DNA from: Phoebastria nigripes
Lineage: Eukaryota; Chordata; Aves; Procellariiformes; Diomedeidae
DNA: 64,000 nt
Assembly (NCBI GenBank): GCA_035582835.1
Contig: JAYKAV010002788.1
Span: 3,589,049 to 3,653,048 of the forward strand
Direction: 5' to 3'
In this document: positions 11,721 to 24,534 of the stretch, piece by piece
Position numbering within the stretch: position 1 is the first letter of the stretch
Layout: every line of letters begins with the position of its first letter
The notes under the pieces: model-generated
Databases searched by the model: none
What the model was told of the DNA's origin: nothing
The model's input: the letters and a program-made list of their open reading frames with translations, nothing else
Made by a program: the position numbers and the translations under genes

Positions 11721-13335
11721 AAGGCTGGCATAAGATATTGATGCTCTTTTCTGCTCCCTTCCCTTCCCCAGCAACCCTTAGAGGCCGGTCCCTGGCAGTT
11801 GTTTAGGAAGCCGATGGTCAGGGGTGACAAAACCAGTCCACAACTCTGTCCCTGTGGCTGGCATTCAGCGTGAGGATGCACTTATCGTTCACACCACTGG
11901 TTAGGGAGACAGCAAAGCACCCAAAGATATTTCAAGGAACCTCTTCATATTAATGTGGCTGGGCCTGACAGTGTATTAATAGTGCATTAACTCACCTAAA
12001 CTCATCTAACTTACCAAGTTTACTTTGGCTACTCATCGCTTGACTCTTTCTCCAAACCCATCATTGCAGCTTTTGAGGACAGCCGCAGCTGTGAGCCAAA
12101 AGGTGTCATTCTCAGAATACAGAAAGTCTATTTGCAGAATATCCAGACTCTTGAAAGTCGCAAACACTGGACAGCCAAGCAGAAAGCCCTTTCATGTGAT
12201 GAAGAGCCATATTTCTTGACCAAGAGTTCTGAACAGCTCTGAAAAAAGACCCAAGGTAATGTCTTGGCCCCACTGCCTCAGCCTCGGAGTGCAGAGAGGT
12301 TTCACCCCCAAACTCTTTGCCCAGCCTTCTGGAAGTCACCCATCCCTGATGCAAACTCTTGAACTCTTTGCTGAATGTATGCTTTGGCGAATCCACTGGT
12401 GCAGCTGAGGATGTGGTAGCACCTGCTGCATTGTCCAGAAGCTCAGCTCTTAGCTAACTGGAAGGCCAGGGACTTCCTCAGTCTACCTAGTTTTAAAGCA
12501 GAGAACGAGTAGCGTAATCCCTGAGCATAAACAGGATGAGGTTTTTCAAGATCGCNATTGTGTGTATGAAAATAAATGAGCAGCATGACAACTTAACCCA
12601 CTCGTGGTATTTTGCCTTGCCAGCGCTGGACCCAAAATTTCTACCGAGGATCCACAGACACTCCATTGCAGCAGAGAGACTTTCCCGCAGTGCGACAGCG
12701 TTGGCTCCCGTGCCGCTGTCTGCTGACGTTGGCAGTGCTCAGGCATCCCCTGGCTCCCACAGCGCTGGCATGGTCCCTTGGCCCCAAACCCCTGCACAAA
12801 GGGTCCTGCAGCAAGTGCACCATCAACTCTACAGCCTGGTCAGGAGTATCGACCTGTCCTACGCATCTGGCCCCAGTGACAAGGTGAGGCTGGGTTTCAG
12901 GGCTTTGTTAACATCATTATGTTATCACATTAGTATGTTACCTGCCTTCAGCTTCATAGTTATTCCTTGCCCCTGCTCCAACCTCCTCTTCTTTCCCACT
13001 TCTACTGCAGTAAACCCAAATCCTGGCTGCTCGTGGCTATTAAAACCCCTCCCCACACATGACTGACCCTTGCAGTTCATTTTTGGAGGATGAAAGGTGA
13101 AAAGGTACCCGTATTTTCAGACATGTCCCATGCAAAGCCTTTGTAAATGCATTTTGGAGCACATGAGCGGCTTTCTGCTGACGTCAGTGTCACGGCATAA
13201 GCCCTGTGCGCCCATCCTCAGCCGCAGTTACTGGTTATATTACAGTAGCTTCCTCCAGGATCAGGTTTCCTCCATGCAAACACACACAGATCTGTCTCTG
13301 ACTGCAGGTCAGCCACCCTAAAGAACTTAAAAATT
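11721..13335. other. Non-coding interval
   Basis: No exon or repeat recognised. The 176-codon frame at 12536-13066 is interrupted by an N at 12556, is opposed by frames on the other strand, and shows no domain; it is treated as chance. Confidence 0.5.
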
Positions 13336-13445
13336 TGTTTCCTCTTTACAAATGAGGACCACAGTCACATACAACATTGGCAGCTGTGCCAAGAACCGAT
13401 CTAACATCTTCAAAAGCTTTAGCCTGGTCATGCTTTTCCTCTGCA
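13336..13445 (-). repeat. MIR-like SINE fossil, antisense
   Basis: On the plus strand the order of words follows antisense MIR. A 'TTTACAAATGAGGA' segment (13346-13359) corresponds to the family's 'TTTACAGATGAGG'. A 'GTCACATA' core word (13364-13371) follows. A 'GCCAAGAACCGATCTAACATCTT' type segment stands where the B box lies. The end, 'TTTAGCCTGGTCATGCTT' type, matches the A-box end 'TTAACCACTAGACCATGCTT'. The copy is strongly diverged. The call is from remembered structure, not alignment. Confidence 0.6.
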
Positions 13446-14677
13446 GCTGCCTTCTTCAGTTGCTTTCCTCCCACCCTAGCCCTGCCTTCCAACTTTGAAG
13501 GGCAACAGTCTCACCCAGAGTTTGTACAGGAGCTGTTGTCACTAAACACTAGAGGACTTTCTTTCCTTTGTTTTACTAGGTTCTGTTGTTGTTACAATAA
13601 CAAAAAACAAGACCAGTTTCTTTTTTTTTAAATTTTGTTTGTTTGTAAAAAATCATGCCAGATTTTGTATACCAAGTTCCAATGAAGAGCAAATGCTTAC
13701 AGCAGCTGTAAAACCAGCTCGTTTTCAAAACAGCCTTTACCATGGAAGCAGCCCTACGGCTGTACCGAAAGCAGTCTGAAGACCAGCGCTGCCAGAAGCG
13801 CAGGAACGCCATTGCCTTCCCTGCTTGTCCAGCGATGCTCCGATACTCTGCCTGGCTGAGCAGCCCGTCGTACCCCACCNCTGAGTTTTACTCCAACTTA
13901 AAATCACTGTAACAGAATCACGCTTGATTTGCCACCTTTTCTTTCTCCTTAAGAAAGTAAATTAAATTGAAAACTGCTTGTGAGAGGGTCAGTTCCAAGG
14001 GCGAGGAAGGTCAGGTAATAAAGATTTCTGTAAAAGCTCATATCCATCATACTCTGAAAGTTGCGGTGCATATGGTAGCTGTGCCCTTTGCTCTGGCAGA
14101 GTTAAGGCAGAGCACCCATTCATCACTTACTGAGAGCAATTTCATGCTGGGAAATATCCAGGGGAGTGGTGAATCAGCCAGAACACGAGAGTGTCACTCA
14201 GCCAGCAAAGAAGGGAAAAAAAAGGCAGATTTGAAAAATGAGGGAGGTTTTGAATGTCACAGGTTTGTGGTCATCGAAGTCTTCCAGGAAAGACGAGGAA
14301 TAAAATCACTTCACTCACATTTTCAGATTGGCAATGTTATGTCTGAGCTTGACCTCAGGGGTCTCCTCAGAGTCATGAGAGAGAAGGAGACACCAGTAAA
14401 GCGCGATTCACCTGCCTAATGTCAGAGGTGTGTTCTGGTTTATGGTGACCTGACAGAAATGCCTGCTTCCCTCCACTGACTGTAGCTCAACTGTTGGATA
14501 CTTACATTACGTGTATCTGAAAGTCAATGAATAAATTGCACCAGGGATGTATTTCTAAAGGAGGACGCCAGGTACCAAGTCACGTCAGCTCTGTGCAGGT
14601 GTTGCTTGGTGGCATCCTGTGGCCCACGGTAAAAGCAGTGGTGCCATACCCTTCCTTTAAAATATGGGAAAACAATG
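13446..14677. other. Non-coding interval
   Basis: Includes T- and A-rich runs near 13600-13660. The 150-codon frame at 13967-14419 has no recognisable domain or codon pattern and is not supported as a gene. Confidence 0.5.
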
Positions 14678-14717
14678 TATATTTTTTTAAATGTGTAGTA
14701 ACTATATTTTTTTAAAT
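14678..14717 (+). repeat. Two 15-bp direct repeats, AT-rich
   Basis: TATATTTTTTTAAAT occurs exactly at 14678-14692 and again at 14703-14717, a 25-bp period. The unit is low-complexity, so replication slippage or a local duplication explains it well. Confidence 0.7.
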
Positions 14718-14796
14718 TCGTTTTGGTAGTGATCATAATTGCTCCACATGTCTCCCATGAACTGATAAGCCACTGCTTTCTACCGAGTCAAGCTTG

Positions 14797-14868
14797 CACA
14801 CAAGAAGAGGTGCTGGTGTGTTTGTCTCAGTCAGGTACAAACGTGCACTGGCTCAAGCTTCTTGTGTG
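14797..14868. repeat. 72-nt hairpin-forming inverted repeat
   Basis: CACACAAGAAG at 14797-14807 is the exact reverse complement of CTTCTTGTGTG at 14858-14868. Inside the 50-nt loop, GTTTGT at 14819-14824 can pair with ACAAAC at 14837-14842, giving a two-stem imperfect hairpin about the size of a pre-miRNA. The word TCAAGCTT also occurs directly repeated at 14788-14795 and 14853-14860. It could be a small RNA precursor, a short transposon relic, or chance. I do not recognise a known miRNA seed in it. Confidence 0.4.
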
Positions 14869-16081
14869 ATCAGGAGGCAGAAATACAACCCCCTGGCTTG
14901 TGCCAGCAGTCACTAGCAAATAACACAACTTATCACTTAATAAGGAGATGACAGACACCTTGGATGTACCCAAGGAACACAGGTATGTAAAGTCAAGCGG
15001 CAGAGGAAAACAGGTGGAAATAGCATTCAGTGCTGCATAATAAGAAAGAGACATTTATTAAAAATAATCTGCAAGAAGAAAAGAGATACCATTCAGTGAG
15101 TAAAGCATTCCTTGCAAGCTATCATACCCAGATCTATATTTAAAATCGGAAAGCGAATCATAGAAATAAGTGAGCTTATGTTATTAAGAGTTGCATCCAC
15201 AGGATGGAAAACTACAGCTCAGTCGAAACTGCCTTCAAACCTCGGTCTCGGCAGTACTGTTGCGGTATGACGAATGGCAGTACANTGAACGAAGCGAAGC
15301 CGAGGCGGGCGTCACAACACGCTCCTGTTGGGGGGAGGCAGCTGAGGCAGCAGACTGATCAGCACATCCATGCTGAAGGCAAGTCATCGTGCTGCTGTCA
15401 TGTAGGCAAAGCCGCTTGTCCTTGAGGAGCTGATGGCTGACCAAAGACACCCCGGTAGCACCCAGCAGAGCAAGGCAGCCTGGCTGCCACCCTCGGTGCC
15501 ACGAGCGAGGCAGCGGTGCAAGGTCTCTCGGGAGGTGGGATAGCACCCCACGGGGCATGGGGGTCCTCCTCCCAGCCCCCACCTCTGGGAGGTGGGTGCT
15601 CTGCTTGGGCTCTGAGCTACGGGCGAGACGCAAGGGGAGAGTGGCCAAAAAACAAGCGCCACCAGGCTTGTGTCAGGACACCGATCTCTGCCCGCCTGTC
15701 CTCAAGCACGGGTGTGCCAGGGAAGGTAATGCCNCTCTCCTGGGTGAATCAGGCCTGCAAGAGCATGCAGGAGGACGTTTGCTGCAGAGCATAAGGGGGC
15801 TGCAGTCTGTGCTGCCACTTCATCACGTGCCTCTCCCTGCACCCAGCATGGCTGTCCCCAGCACTGCTGAGAGCTTACCCTGTCCTGGGCTGCTGAGGGC
15901 CTGTGGGGCGTGCAGCCACCATGCTCCCCTCAGCTCGCCCTCGTGTCCCTCCCTGCAGCATCACCCCACCAAGGCCCCCACCCAGCTCCCACCAAAGACA
16001 GCGGGAGTTTTTGTCCCTGTCCGGAGCGGGATTGAGCTCCGGCCCTGAGAAACCTCTGTTATTGCAAATGCTCGGTGGATT
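14869..16081. other. Non-coding interval, GC-rich toward its 3' half
   Basis: From about 15240 the GC and CpG content rises, with overlapping open frames on both strands (15235-15662 minus, 15516-16048 plus). None has a domain, and Ns at 15285 and 15734 cross them. No CpG island core as sharp as the one at 9.9 kb was seen. Confidence 0.5.
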
Positions 16082-16104
16082 TATTTATGCCTGTGGCATA
16101 AATA
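16082..16104. repeat. Perfect inverted repeat, 10-bp arms, 3-bp spacer
   Basis: TATTTATGCC at 16082-16091 is matched exactly by GGCATAAATA at 16095-16104. Each arm carries TTTATG/CATAAA, a core preferred by posterior HOX and CDX homeodomains. The AT-rich palindrome sits at the edge of a GC-rich block. A dimeric protein site, cruciform or transposon end are possible; chance is not excluded. Confidence 0.6.
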
Positions 16105-16156
16105 GTTCCTCCTCTCCGTGGGACACGTAANGCCTCTGGAATTCAGCGAGAGGAGA

Positions 16157-16180
16157 CACAGGCACAGGCACAGGCACAGG
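16157..16180 (+). repeat. (CACAGG)4 hexamer tandem repeat
   Basis: Four uninterrupted copies of CACAGG are seen. This short tandem repeat is likely polymorphic between individuals. Confidence 0.85.
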
Positions 16181-17539
16181 CGGTCTCCGGCGTAGCCGGG
16201 TGCTCGCATGCAGGTACACGCGTGCACAGCCACCCCTGCACGGCTCCACCGAGGGCGGCACCCCTCCATCAGCAGGGTCTGCCATTGCCCACACCTTCCA
16301 GCTGCCAGCCCTGCCCGCTGCAAACCACCCGAGGTGCACTGTCCCTATAGCATTGTTTCAGGCAAAAAAAGGAGGATTTGGTTAGAAAGAAAAAAGAATG
16401 GCATAGACTTTGCAAATCCTGTGTGTTATCAACATATTAGGGAGCAAGTTTTTCATTCCACCTGAGGAAAAGAGACTTCTGCAAGAGGGCTGTCGTGGGA
16501 GAAGTGGGAAGTCACTTTGCCCAAATTGCAGTCCACTTAATTTGTGTCTGTGCCTTCACTGTTGTATTTCACACACCTGGNCCCCATGCCCACTGAATCC
16601 ATGGGAAACAGAGCATCAAAAATAAAGCAGCGAGAGGAAAAATAGACACCAAAAGCACAAGGGGCTCAAAAGGAGAATGGGGATACACCATTGCTCTGAA
16701 AAGAAACAAATACCCATTAAACAGAGGGATGACATGAAGGCTGCGTTGTTCGAGTGTAAAACGGCAGACTTGGAGGGCACCTGCCCTGGTGCAGAGCTAG
16801 CGTAAAGCCCTGCCCCTCGGCTACCCCACAGCTCAGGGCTCGCAGAGCTCCTGTGCCAGGAACATACACTGGCCACAGGGGCGAAAGGGCTCCACGCGTT
16901 GCAAGGAGGCGAAGCAAACCCCCTCGGGAGCCGACGTGCTGAGCAGTTGCCCTCAGAGCGGCCAGAACTGGCCCATGGTTTCCTTGCGCTCCCCCTGCTC
17001 AGTGTATCTGATCCTGCTGAGACCCTGCTCTGGGTCAGTTCAGCGTCTAACACGGAAGGACCACAGCCCTTGCTTTGGAGAGGCGTCTCAACACACACGA
17101 GCATTCATAACGCCGTCTGTTGNTACCTATAGTTAACCAAGGCTGCAAAACCACAGCGGTATTTTTTTAAAACAAGGCAATTTTAACTATCGGGACCAAA
17201 GGAGCCTCAGCAGATTCTCAGCATGGCCCTGCTCAAGGAAAGGCAGCTTTTTCTAGACACCCAGGTTAGTCCATTACCTGAGGAGAGGAAAGCAAAGCAG
17301 AGGCGCAGGCAATAGGAGGAGCAGCAAGGTGCTGCACCCTGCCAGGAGCACTGGTGCTGAGCCATGCAAACCTGGGACCGGGTCCTGCTGCCCGGGCAGC
17401 CAGCAGGAGCCCTGCCTCCAACCCACCTCAGGTCTGCTGAGAAAGCTGAGCCTCTTGGCAAGCCACCTCGTACGCCTAGCTGAAAATAGCACTGTTTTTG
17501 CCAAAACATACACTCAGGGCTTGGATTCAACAATGCTGC
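16181..17539. other. Non-coding interval, GC-rich
   Basis: Frames at 16616-17104 (minus, 162 codons) and 17207-17533 (minus) have no domain and are shadowed on the plus strand. No repeat family recognised. Confidence 0.5.
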
Positions 17540-18060
17540 ATCAGCAGCTCGTAATCAAGTCGACACGGGGCTGATTGTTTATTGAAAAGAAAGAGGAGGG
17601 GGAAATCACGATTTGACCGGATTCAATAAAAAGCAAATAAGCCAGAGGAGAGGGGCTGGGGGTTTTTTTGCACATGACAGGAAATCTTTTCGGTGGACTT
17701 GTGACAACTCAAACCTTGACCTGCCGTCTCCTCCGCATGCAGCCGGGGTGGTGGGGTGGGGTGTGAACCCGGGGAAGGACTGGCTCAAAGTCTGAGCAGG
17801 ATGCGAGGGAGGAGCAGAGCGCTTATTTGTGCAGCGTGAGGCGTGCATATGAGCTGTCAGCAGAGAAATGGGGAGAAAGAAAATATGGAGGGAGGGGAAG
17901 AGGAATGCTATAAAATGTAATATGTAAACTGCCAATCGTGTCCGTGACGGTTTGTGCTTGGGATATACGGCTTTCATCTTTGCTCTTTATTTTATATGCA
18001 TTTCTTCCCTCTTTGGCTCAAGCAAAGCCGATTCCCCCAGGGTAGAATATATTGGCTTTC
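17540..18060. promoter_or_regulatory. Possible conserved regulatory stretch
   Basis: The segment is purine-rich on the plus strand (17585-17680 and 17855-17910), with ATTGTTTATTG at 17571-17581 (SOX/forkhead-like) and TTTATTTTATATGCAT near 17986-18001. It has low CpG and no repeat match and stands out from the GC-rich flanks. The motifs are visible; conservation and activity are guesses. Confidence 0.2.
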
Positions 18061-20739
18061 CAGCCTCCTCTGTTTACTGTCCTGGGTTCCTGGCTGAAGC
18101 CGAAGCAATGTTTTTTTATTTGCTTGTTTTCTTTTGGTTTGAGTCTTGGGATTTTGGACTGCTGCCTCCCAGACTGCCTGAGATATTGCTGTCCTTTCAT
18201 TCCCGTGCCCACGCCAGGCTCCCCTGCAGCGCAGCACAGGTCCCTCCTCTGCTGCAGGGCGGCCGCTGGCATGGGCGGTGCGGGGACTTGTTTTCCAGAG
18301 CAGCTGAGCTCTTGGCCCTCCTTGGTCCTCAGTGGGCTCTTCAGCACCATGACTCTGAAAATCGCATGGCCTGGGGGATCTGAAGGTGGCACAGGGGAAG
18401 GGCTGCAGGGAGACACTGTACTCAAGCTTTCCGGCCACAGGAACACCCTGCAGTAGATGGGACCTCCCAGCCAAGAGCAGCACCTACGTTGATAAGCAGT
18501 AGAAAGAGGGATCTGGAAATCATCATGGGAGAAGGGCGGAAGAGGGGAGCTGCATGCAGGGTACGGCCCAAACCAGGAACCAGGGCAGGCAAGCTGGGCT
18601 TCAGGGCAGGACTGGGGGCATTCGCACCCTTCCCCACAGCAAGGGTGGCTCAGCCTGGGGCAACTGCTTCCTCCGCAGTCCCCAGCATGGTCCTGGGTTT
18701 TCGTGTGCTTTCTATGGCTGTCTGCTCCTAGCATAAATACCAGGTTGCTCCAGGGCAGGGAGACGGCAGCCTCCAGACTGGGCTCTGCAGGCTCTGACAG
18801 AGCCCTTGGGGTGGCTGTAGTTTATCTCACTGTTGTGCCACTTCCAGCACAGAGCTCTGTGACACCATGCCGAAGGTGGCCGAGGGCTTTCCATTTATCA
18901 CCGGGCAATGTATTCTTCACCTTACCGACTGAGTCCTGGGGGCTCTTCCATTGCTCCCGCTGCTCCTCTCCTGTAATCAGCTTAATCCCACGTGCTGCCG
19001 GCAGACTGCACCTCAAAGTGCCTCCTGCATAATGTCACCCTTCGCAGGTTTAGCTGCAAGCCAGGATGGACACCGCCTGCCACTAGCACGATAGAGGCCG
19101 GCCCTCCCAAAACGATAGCATTGTGTGCAAGCAATCTCCCAGCCCCAGTTGAAGAATGGGGCTGCAGAGGGGCTGTCATTATTTCTCACTCCACAAGTGA
19201 GAGGTGACTGGCGGTGATTCACCGACTGGTGCATTTCTGCAGTGGTGGCTCTCAGCTCCTGTGCTCCCCTTGTCCCAGAGCAAAGGGGATTGCTTGCACC
19301 TGGCTCTGGACGCGAAGGCTGCATCAGACCCCTAAGGAAGCAGTATCTTGCATGGGGAGATCCTAAGTCGCCTTTCAGCCCACGGTTGTCCTCACGAGGG
19401 CAGGGGAAGGAGCAGGAGCCTGCACAGGATTTGCCTTCAGCAGGCAGGGCTGCCTTGGAGGTCACCCCAAGCACCCCTGGGCCCTGCCACCATGCTGATA
19501 TAAATCAAGCCAGTGGGTGTTTCTAGACCCAGGATCCAGGTGGATCAAAGATTACTCCTCTCACTGCCATGGCAATTTACATTAAGACATGTAGCGGAGG
19601 GCTAAGACAACCTACATGCTAAGTTAGTACCTACCTGACAGATACTACTGAGCTGCAGCAACCAGGTCACAGTCAACTGTGCCCCAGGCTCTTAGTGGCA
19701 GTGGAGTGGCATGGTCCACCCTACTGCCGGTGCCAAGAGCTGTGGCTCAGCACCCTCGGTCTGAGGCGCTAGTGGATTTTCCTCAGGTATGGATATCCAG
19801 GAGCCTGAGCAGCCACCCTAGGGAGGTGATAAACTGTTCCCAAAACAGCAACATCTGATGCAAGTTTCAGGCTTGCTACTCTAAAGCTCATCCTTGTTTT
19901 TCTCAGCTTGGTTAAAAAATTGGAGAAGCTGAAAACAGGACTCTCTGTAAGCTCTGGGAGTAGCACAGTGTGGGTGCTGAGCTCCTNAAAGTGCTTTTTG
20001 GTTTGTTTTTAATGCAATCTCTCCCCATAAAATTGATGNAAAATCTCATTGAAAATGAAATAGCTTCATTTTCATCACATAATTTTGTGGGGGAAAACAA
20101 CTTCTTAGATGCTGATGACGTTCAACACTACTTGTTCTATACAGCCACCAAAATATTGCAAAACAATCTTCCCCAAGGATATCAGCTGACACTGGAGCTT
20201 TGAGGCCTTGGTGTGGATCTCAGTTCTGCAATTGGACTCCCTCATGTGTTTTTTTGGTAATCTGCCACTCTCTTCCAAATTCCAGCTAAAGCCCGCAAGC
20301 TACAAAGGAGGAGATGAACCCTTTGGGACTTCTAGGTTATTTTCTCCAAGTCTGTCTGGCAGCTTAGTCACTGCTGGATCTACTGTCTTCTGCCAGCGAG
20401 AAACATGCCTGCCTCTGGTAGGACCAACCCAAACCCAATGATGCAGGCTGGCAGCACAAAGAAATCAAATAAAAGAGTACTTTGCATCTATAAAAGAGGG
20501 TCAGATGTTTTAAGGTGTGATACCTACCTAAAGAGCCAACTTTCGGAAGAGTTCGTCATCCAAAGGCCAAGTTAAACAGGACACAATCAAAGCTGCTGTG
20601 GCTGTCCAGGGACCGGCTGGGTTTATGAATGACACTGGAGGTGGGGCCTCGCTGAGTCACCAGCTTGTCTTGTTTAACTTGGCCACATCTATGGATAACT
20701 CCTTGTAACCTGGCTCTCTCCAGCAATTTCACACCTTTA
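18061..20739. other. Non-coding interval with the longest chance frame
   Basis: A 238-codon minus frame spans 18018-18734 and a 143-codon plus frame overlaps it. Both lie in GC-rich DNA and lack recognisable domains, so I do not call a gene. The remainder to 20739 shows no repeat or exon. Confidence 0.5.
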
Positions 20740-20900
20740 AACAACTGCCTTTCTTTCACTAACTTGTCCCCTTAATTTCGCTTCAGATTAAATGATTTTG
20801 ATCTGCTACATTTTCTTTTCTTTCAATTTCAGGCAAACCAATAAAGTGACAAGACTTTAATCACCTGCTTTCTACCTAGTGATGATTAAAGCTAGTAAAG
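20740..20900. other. AT-rich stretch with repeated TTAAT/GATTAAA words
   Basis: GATTAAATGATTTTGATC-like sequence at 20787-20804 and GATGATTAAAG at 20881-20891 flank a pyrimidine tract ending in CAG at 20830-20832. That tract resembles a splice acceptor, but no open exon follows. A regulatory element is as plausible as nothing at all. Confidence 0.2.
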
Positions 20901-23900
20901 CATCCTGGCACAAGTAGGAAAAATGTTTGCATTAAGAGCAGACACCTCATCCACTATTGTACCTTTGGTTTACAGCACACATACCAGAACTTGCAGACAT
21001 CTGGAAACGTGCACTTTCCCAAATCGATTGCCAATAGGCCTGAACACACCACAGGCATGTCTATACCCTCCGTTTTCATCTGTGCCGCTTGTGAGTAAGT
21101 GAAATCTCACACATCCCTTGGAATGACAAAGCACACCACTCGCCTTTCCCTTCACATCTCCCTTTTAAGGTAGAGACAGCATGTGCAATAGGGCATCACC
21201 ACCACAGCCCTGGATATGAACCCATAAACGTTCCTCAGAAGGGAAGCCCAAGCTTTCAGGCAAGGCTGAGGGACTCTCATGTGATCTCAGGGCATATTTT
21301 TAAGCCGTTTCTTGAGGATGGTTTTTCCCGACGTTCCCATTACCTCACCGCACTACTTCTCCGTAGGCTGTGACGACAGCCTGAGCTCACACTCTGGTTT
21401 CCCAGCTCCAGGACCAAGCATACCAGGAGCATGCCAGGAGTTTAGCACACTGTTAGCTCCTGGCTCCGCTCCCTCACCACACCATTAAGGGCCTGCATGT
21501 CTTCAGCATGACTCCCAGCTCCTGCTCACCCATGGCCCTCCTCCAGTGTGCTGGCCCTGGTAGCAAGATGCAGCTGCCGGGCTCGTGGGAGCATCAGGTG
21601 CCCACATCCACATCCCGCTCCACCATCGCAGACCCAGGGAGGAGGAGGAAAGGGGATGGTCCCCCTCGCCACTCAACGTTGTGGTCACACGGCTATGCCG
21701 TCATGGCTACATTATCCTGCCTGGCTAGGTATAACTTGATTTCTGTTGGGGAGTTTACAGTGTTGGCTTCCTAAGGCAGAATGGCCAGGTAGCTGCCATG
21801 TAGGGGACAAAAAGCCTTGGCATTTCAAATGGGCAGCCTCCAGATTTCATTATGCAATTGGTTTCTGTGCTTTGCAACTTTTGAAGAAAAAATGGCTTTT
21901 CATTAACAATGTGATACTAACATTTTGTTAGCAAGTTGCCACTTTAATCTTACAGCAGGTACTATGCTGTATTTGGAGGTGTTTGGGGATGTCTATATAT
22001 ACTTATGCCATACTGCACAGCGAAGTTACAGTCAGACCTGAGGAATTTTGTCCCTTGAAAGTCTTTTCGTCAGTGGTGCTGTTCTGGATTTGAAAACTGG
22101 CCGAATCAAGACCAAATTTAAGTCAGAAGTGTAAGGGCAGAGTCATGACCTCAGGTCATTTCTGGGCAACAAGACCTGCACCAGCACTCAGAAAGCACAC
22201 TCCTTACATCTGTCGTTCCTGGCTAGACAGCCACAACAGGACCAGCCAGGTTGGCCAGACCACCCCTCACCATAGGCACCTAGCTGAAAGATGTCAGTTA
22301 GATAGCTGCTCCACATTTTGTCCACCTGCCAGTCCAGATGTTCGAGGCACTGGACACCTGGAGTACCCTCCCTGTAGGATGCTTCTGCTAAATAGTTTGG
22401 ATGTAGACCTTGAATGCCTTTGGATGAAAGATGTTTCATGAAAATTAATAGAAATGGCAAAGAGTATTTATTTGCTTGGTAGCCTTTGAGAATCTCTAAG
22501 CGAGGACGAAGATCCTGCCATGCTAGGTGATGTGCGTGAATAGCGAAACAGCAATTTCCATTTTGCCCTTTCACAGGAATGAGAATTAGAGCAGTCCTTC
22601 CACAGTAATTTCCCTGACATGCTTGAAATGCAGATGTGCTGGCTTCTCTTTGTACTTAGCTTGGGAAATACTATTTGTGTCTCTATTTCAATGATGATTT
22701 TCTCCATTTATGCCTTTACTTACTAGTCAAAACAGAAAGAAAAAAATCAATTATTCTTTCCATCTATCTGACTGACTGCACTAAGATAAAATGTTGCACA
22801 AGTAAAGATATTAAAAAAGGATTGAATTCCCTACAGGAAAAGTTTCATTACAAAATAAAACAAAATAACTCTATGTGGCGTTTCTTTTGCATTTTGTAAG
22901 AAAGACAGCCTATTATTTATGATGTATGTGCTGTGATCTCAATGATCTTCTTTTTCATGTATGGAGTCCCTGTTTTTTTAGATAAGCGGTGTGTTGGTTG
23001 GTACACTTAGCAGCCAAAAATACCTCTTCAGACATGCTTTGGAGAGAGAAAAGGATGGAATGGCCTTTTTGTACAGCTTGATGGATGTCTTTGGCATTTC
23101 AAACTGAACAGCAAACACCATAAATCATGTCAGCAACACAGTCAGGATCCAAACCCCAAAGACACTGGAGCCCTAGGCCCAAATATTAGCCACCCATTGA
23201 GAATGCTTCTCTGAGCTTATTTTGCTGTAAAGGACAGTGGGTGTGAAGAAGTAATGGATGGTGGGCCTGGCCTAAACATCACAAGGAGCAAAACACCCTA
23301 ATACTTACTCGCAAAGGCTGAGAAATAAGGCTGTTGTATGCCAATAGTTCTTGCAAAGCTCACCATTTTCTGTCTGTCTGTCTTTCTGCTTGTAAGCATC
23401 GAACCCATAGGCTCACTTGAGCCCAGCTTGGCCCAGGTCGTAGAGAGCTTAAGTTCCTACGGGTTTCGTGGAAACAGGTGGCTGGATGGAAAAGACTCAA
23501 AGTCCTGCTTGGCTAGAGGGTAAGGCTGCAGCATGAGGCAGACGCCGATTTGCTCTTTGCTATTTGCAACCGAAAGATTCAGAGGGTCACCTCTTACTCT
23601 TGAGAAGGGGAATTTAGATGGAAACAGTGGAACCTGTTATATCACTGGATTTTTAAAGTGTCTGCCATATGGAAGGTGCAGAGGGACAACCTGAGTTCTT
23701 GCAGTGCAAGCAGTGGAGACACCAGTATTAAGGTAGCCTCATATTCTTGTTATTATACACTACTCCTGTCAGGTGCAGTAACCCAGCATCTATGTGTAGC
23801 CACTGATTTGCCCAGCAGAGTCGCTACAGTGACTTTGCTGAAGCTGCTGCTCTGTTGCACCAAGCTATGTGCTCTCCAGGACATATCAAAAGATTCCTCA

Positions 23901-24517
23901 AACACCTTCTAGTCCCACCCCAGACACATGTACACTCACACTTCAGAGCATATGGGCCATCCCTGCAGGATTTTCAATCCACAATTTACGTTTCCTTTTG
24001 CTAAATGCTAGAAGCAGTATTAAAAAAGCACTGAACGCCTTAATGAAACGGAGGCCTGAGTTTTCAAGAAGACATTAGAGCTATCACAACCTTGACTATA
24101 ATTGCATTAATAGCAATTGGACTGTTTAACCTGCTGTAGTTCACTAATTGCAAACCTTGTTTCCTCTTTAAAAAATTTTCGGGGATTTTAAGACTTCCTG
24201 AAGGGCTGTCAGTTTGGCTCAACATCTGCTTTTCTTTCCTTAATTCTGAAAAAGCAAGTTGGCTTTATTAATACCTCAGCTGAGGGAACAGGGCATTCAC
24301 TCAGTGAGGGGAGAACGTGGGCTGCCTTGAGTCTGTCTGAATCCCAGGAAGGGGTACAAGGGGCAGAACGAGCTGTAATGTTGTCTCCTCCTCTGTCTTC
24401 TCCTTCCTTCTTTTTTCTCACTTGCTTGGTCCCTCGTGGAGCTGACTGGCTCTCACAGCCTTGCTGGGACTCGCTCTGTATGCATATAGAAATATTCATA
24501 TATATACTTGTATACAC
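20901..24517. other. Non-coding interval
   Basis: Mostly AT-leaning from 21.8 kb on. No exon, repeat family or RNA gene recognised. Open frames are all below 130 codons. A short TGTC run lies near 23371-23383. Confidence 0.5.
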
Positions 24518-24534
24518 GTGTGTGTGTGTGTGTG
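24518..24534 (+). repeat. (GT)8 microsatellite
   Basis: Seventeen bases of uninterrupted GT, within a longer alternating purine-pyrimidine tract (about 24490-24545). Such tracts can be length-polymorphic. Confidence 0.85.

Noticed and set aside
18018..18734. 238-codon minus-strand open frame, the longest in the window
   Set aside because: It lies in GC-rich DNA where stops are rare, is overlapped by long frames on the other strand, and its translation has no recognisable domain or motif.
20808..20832. Pyrimidine tract plus CAG resembling a splice acceptor
   Set aside because: No open, domain-bearing exon or donor follows; such tracts are common by chance.
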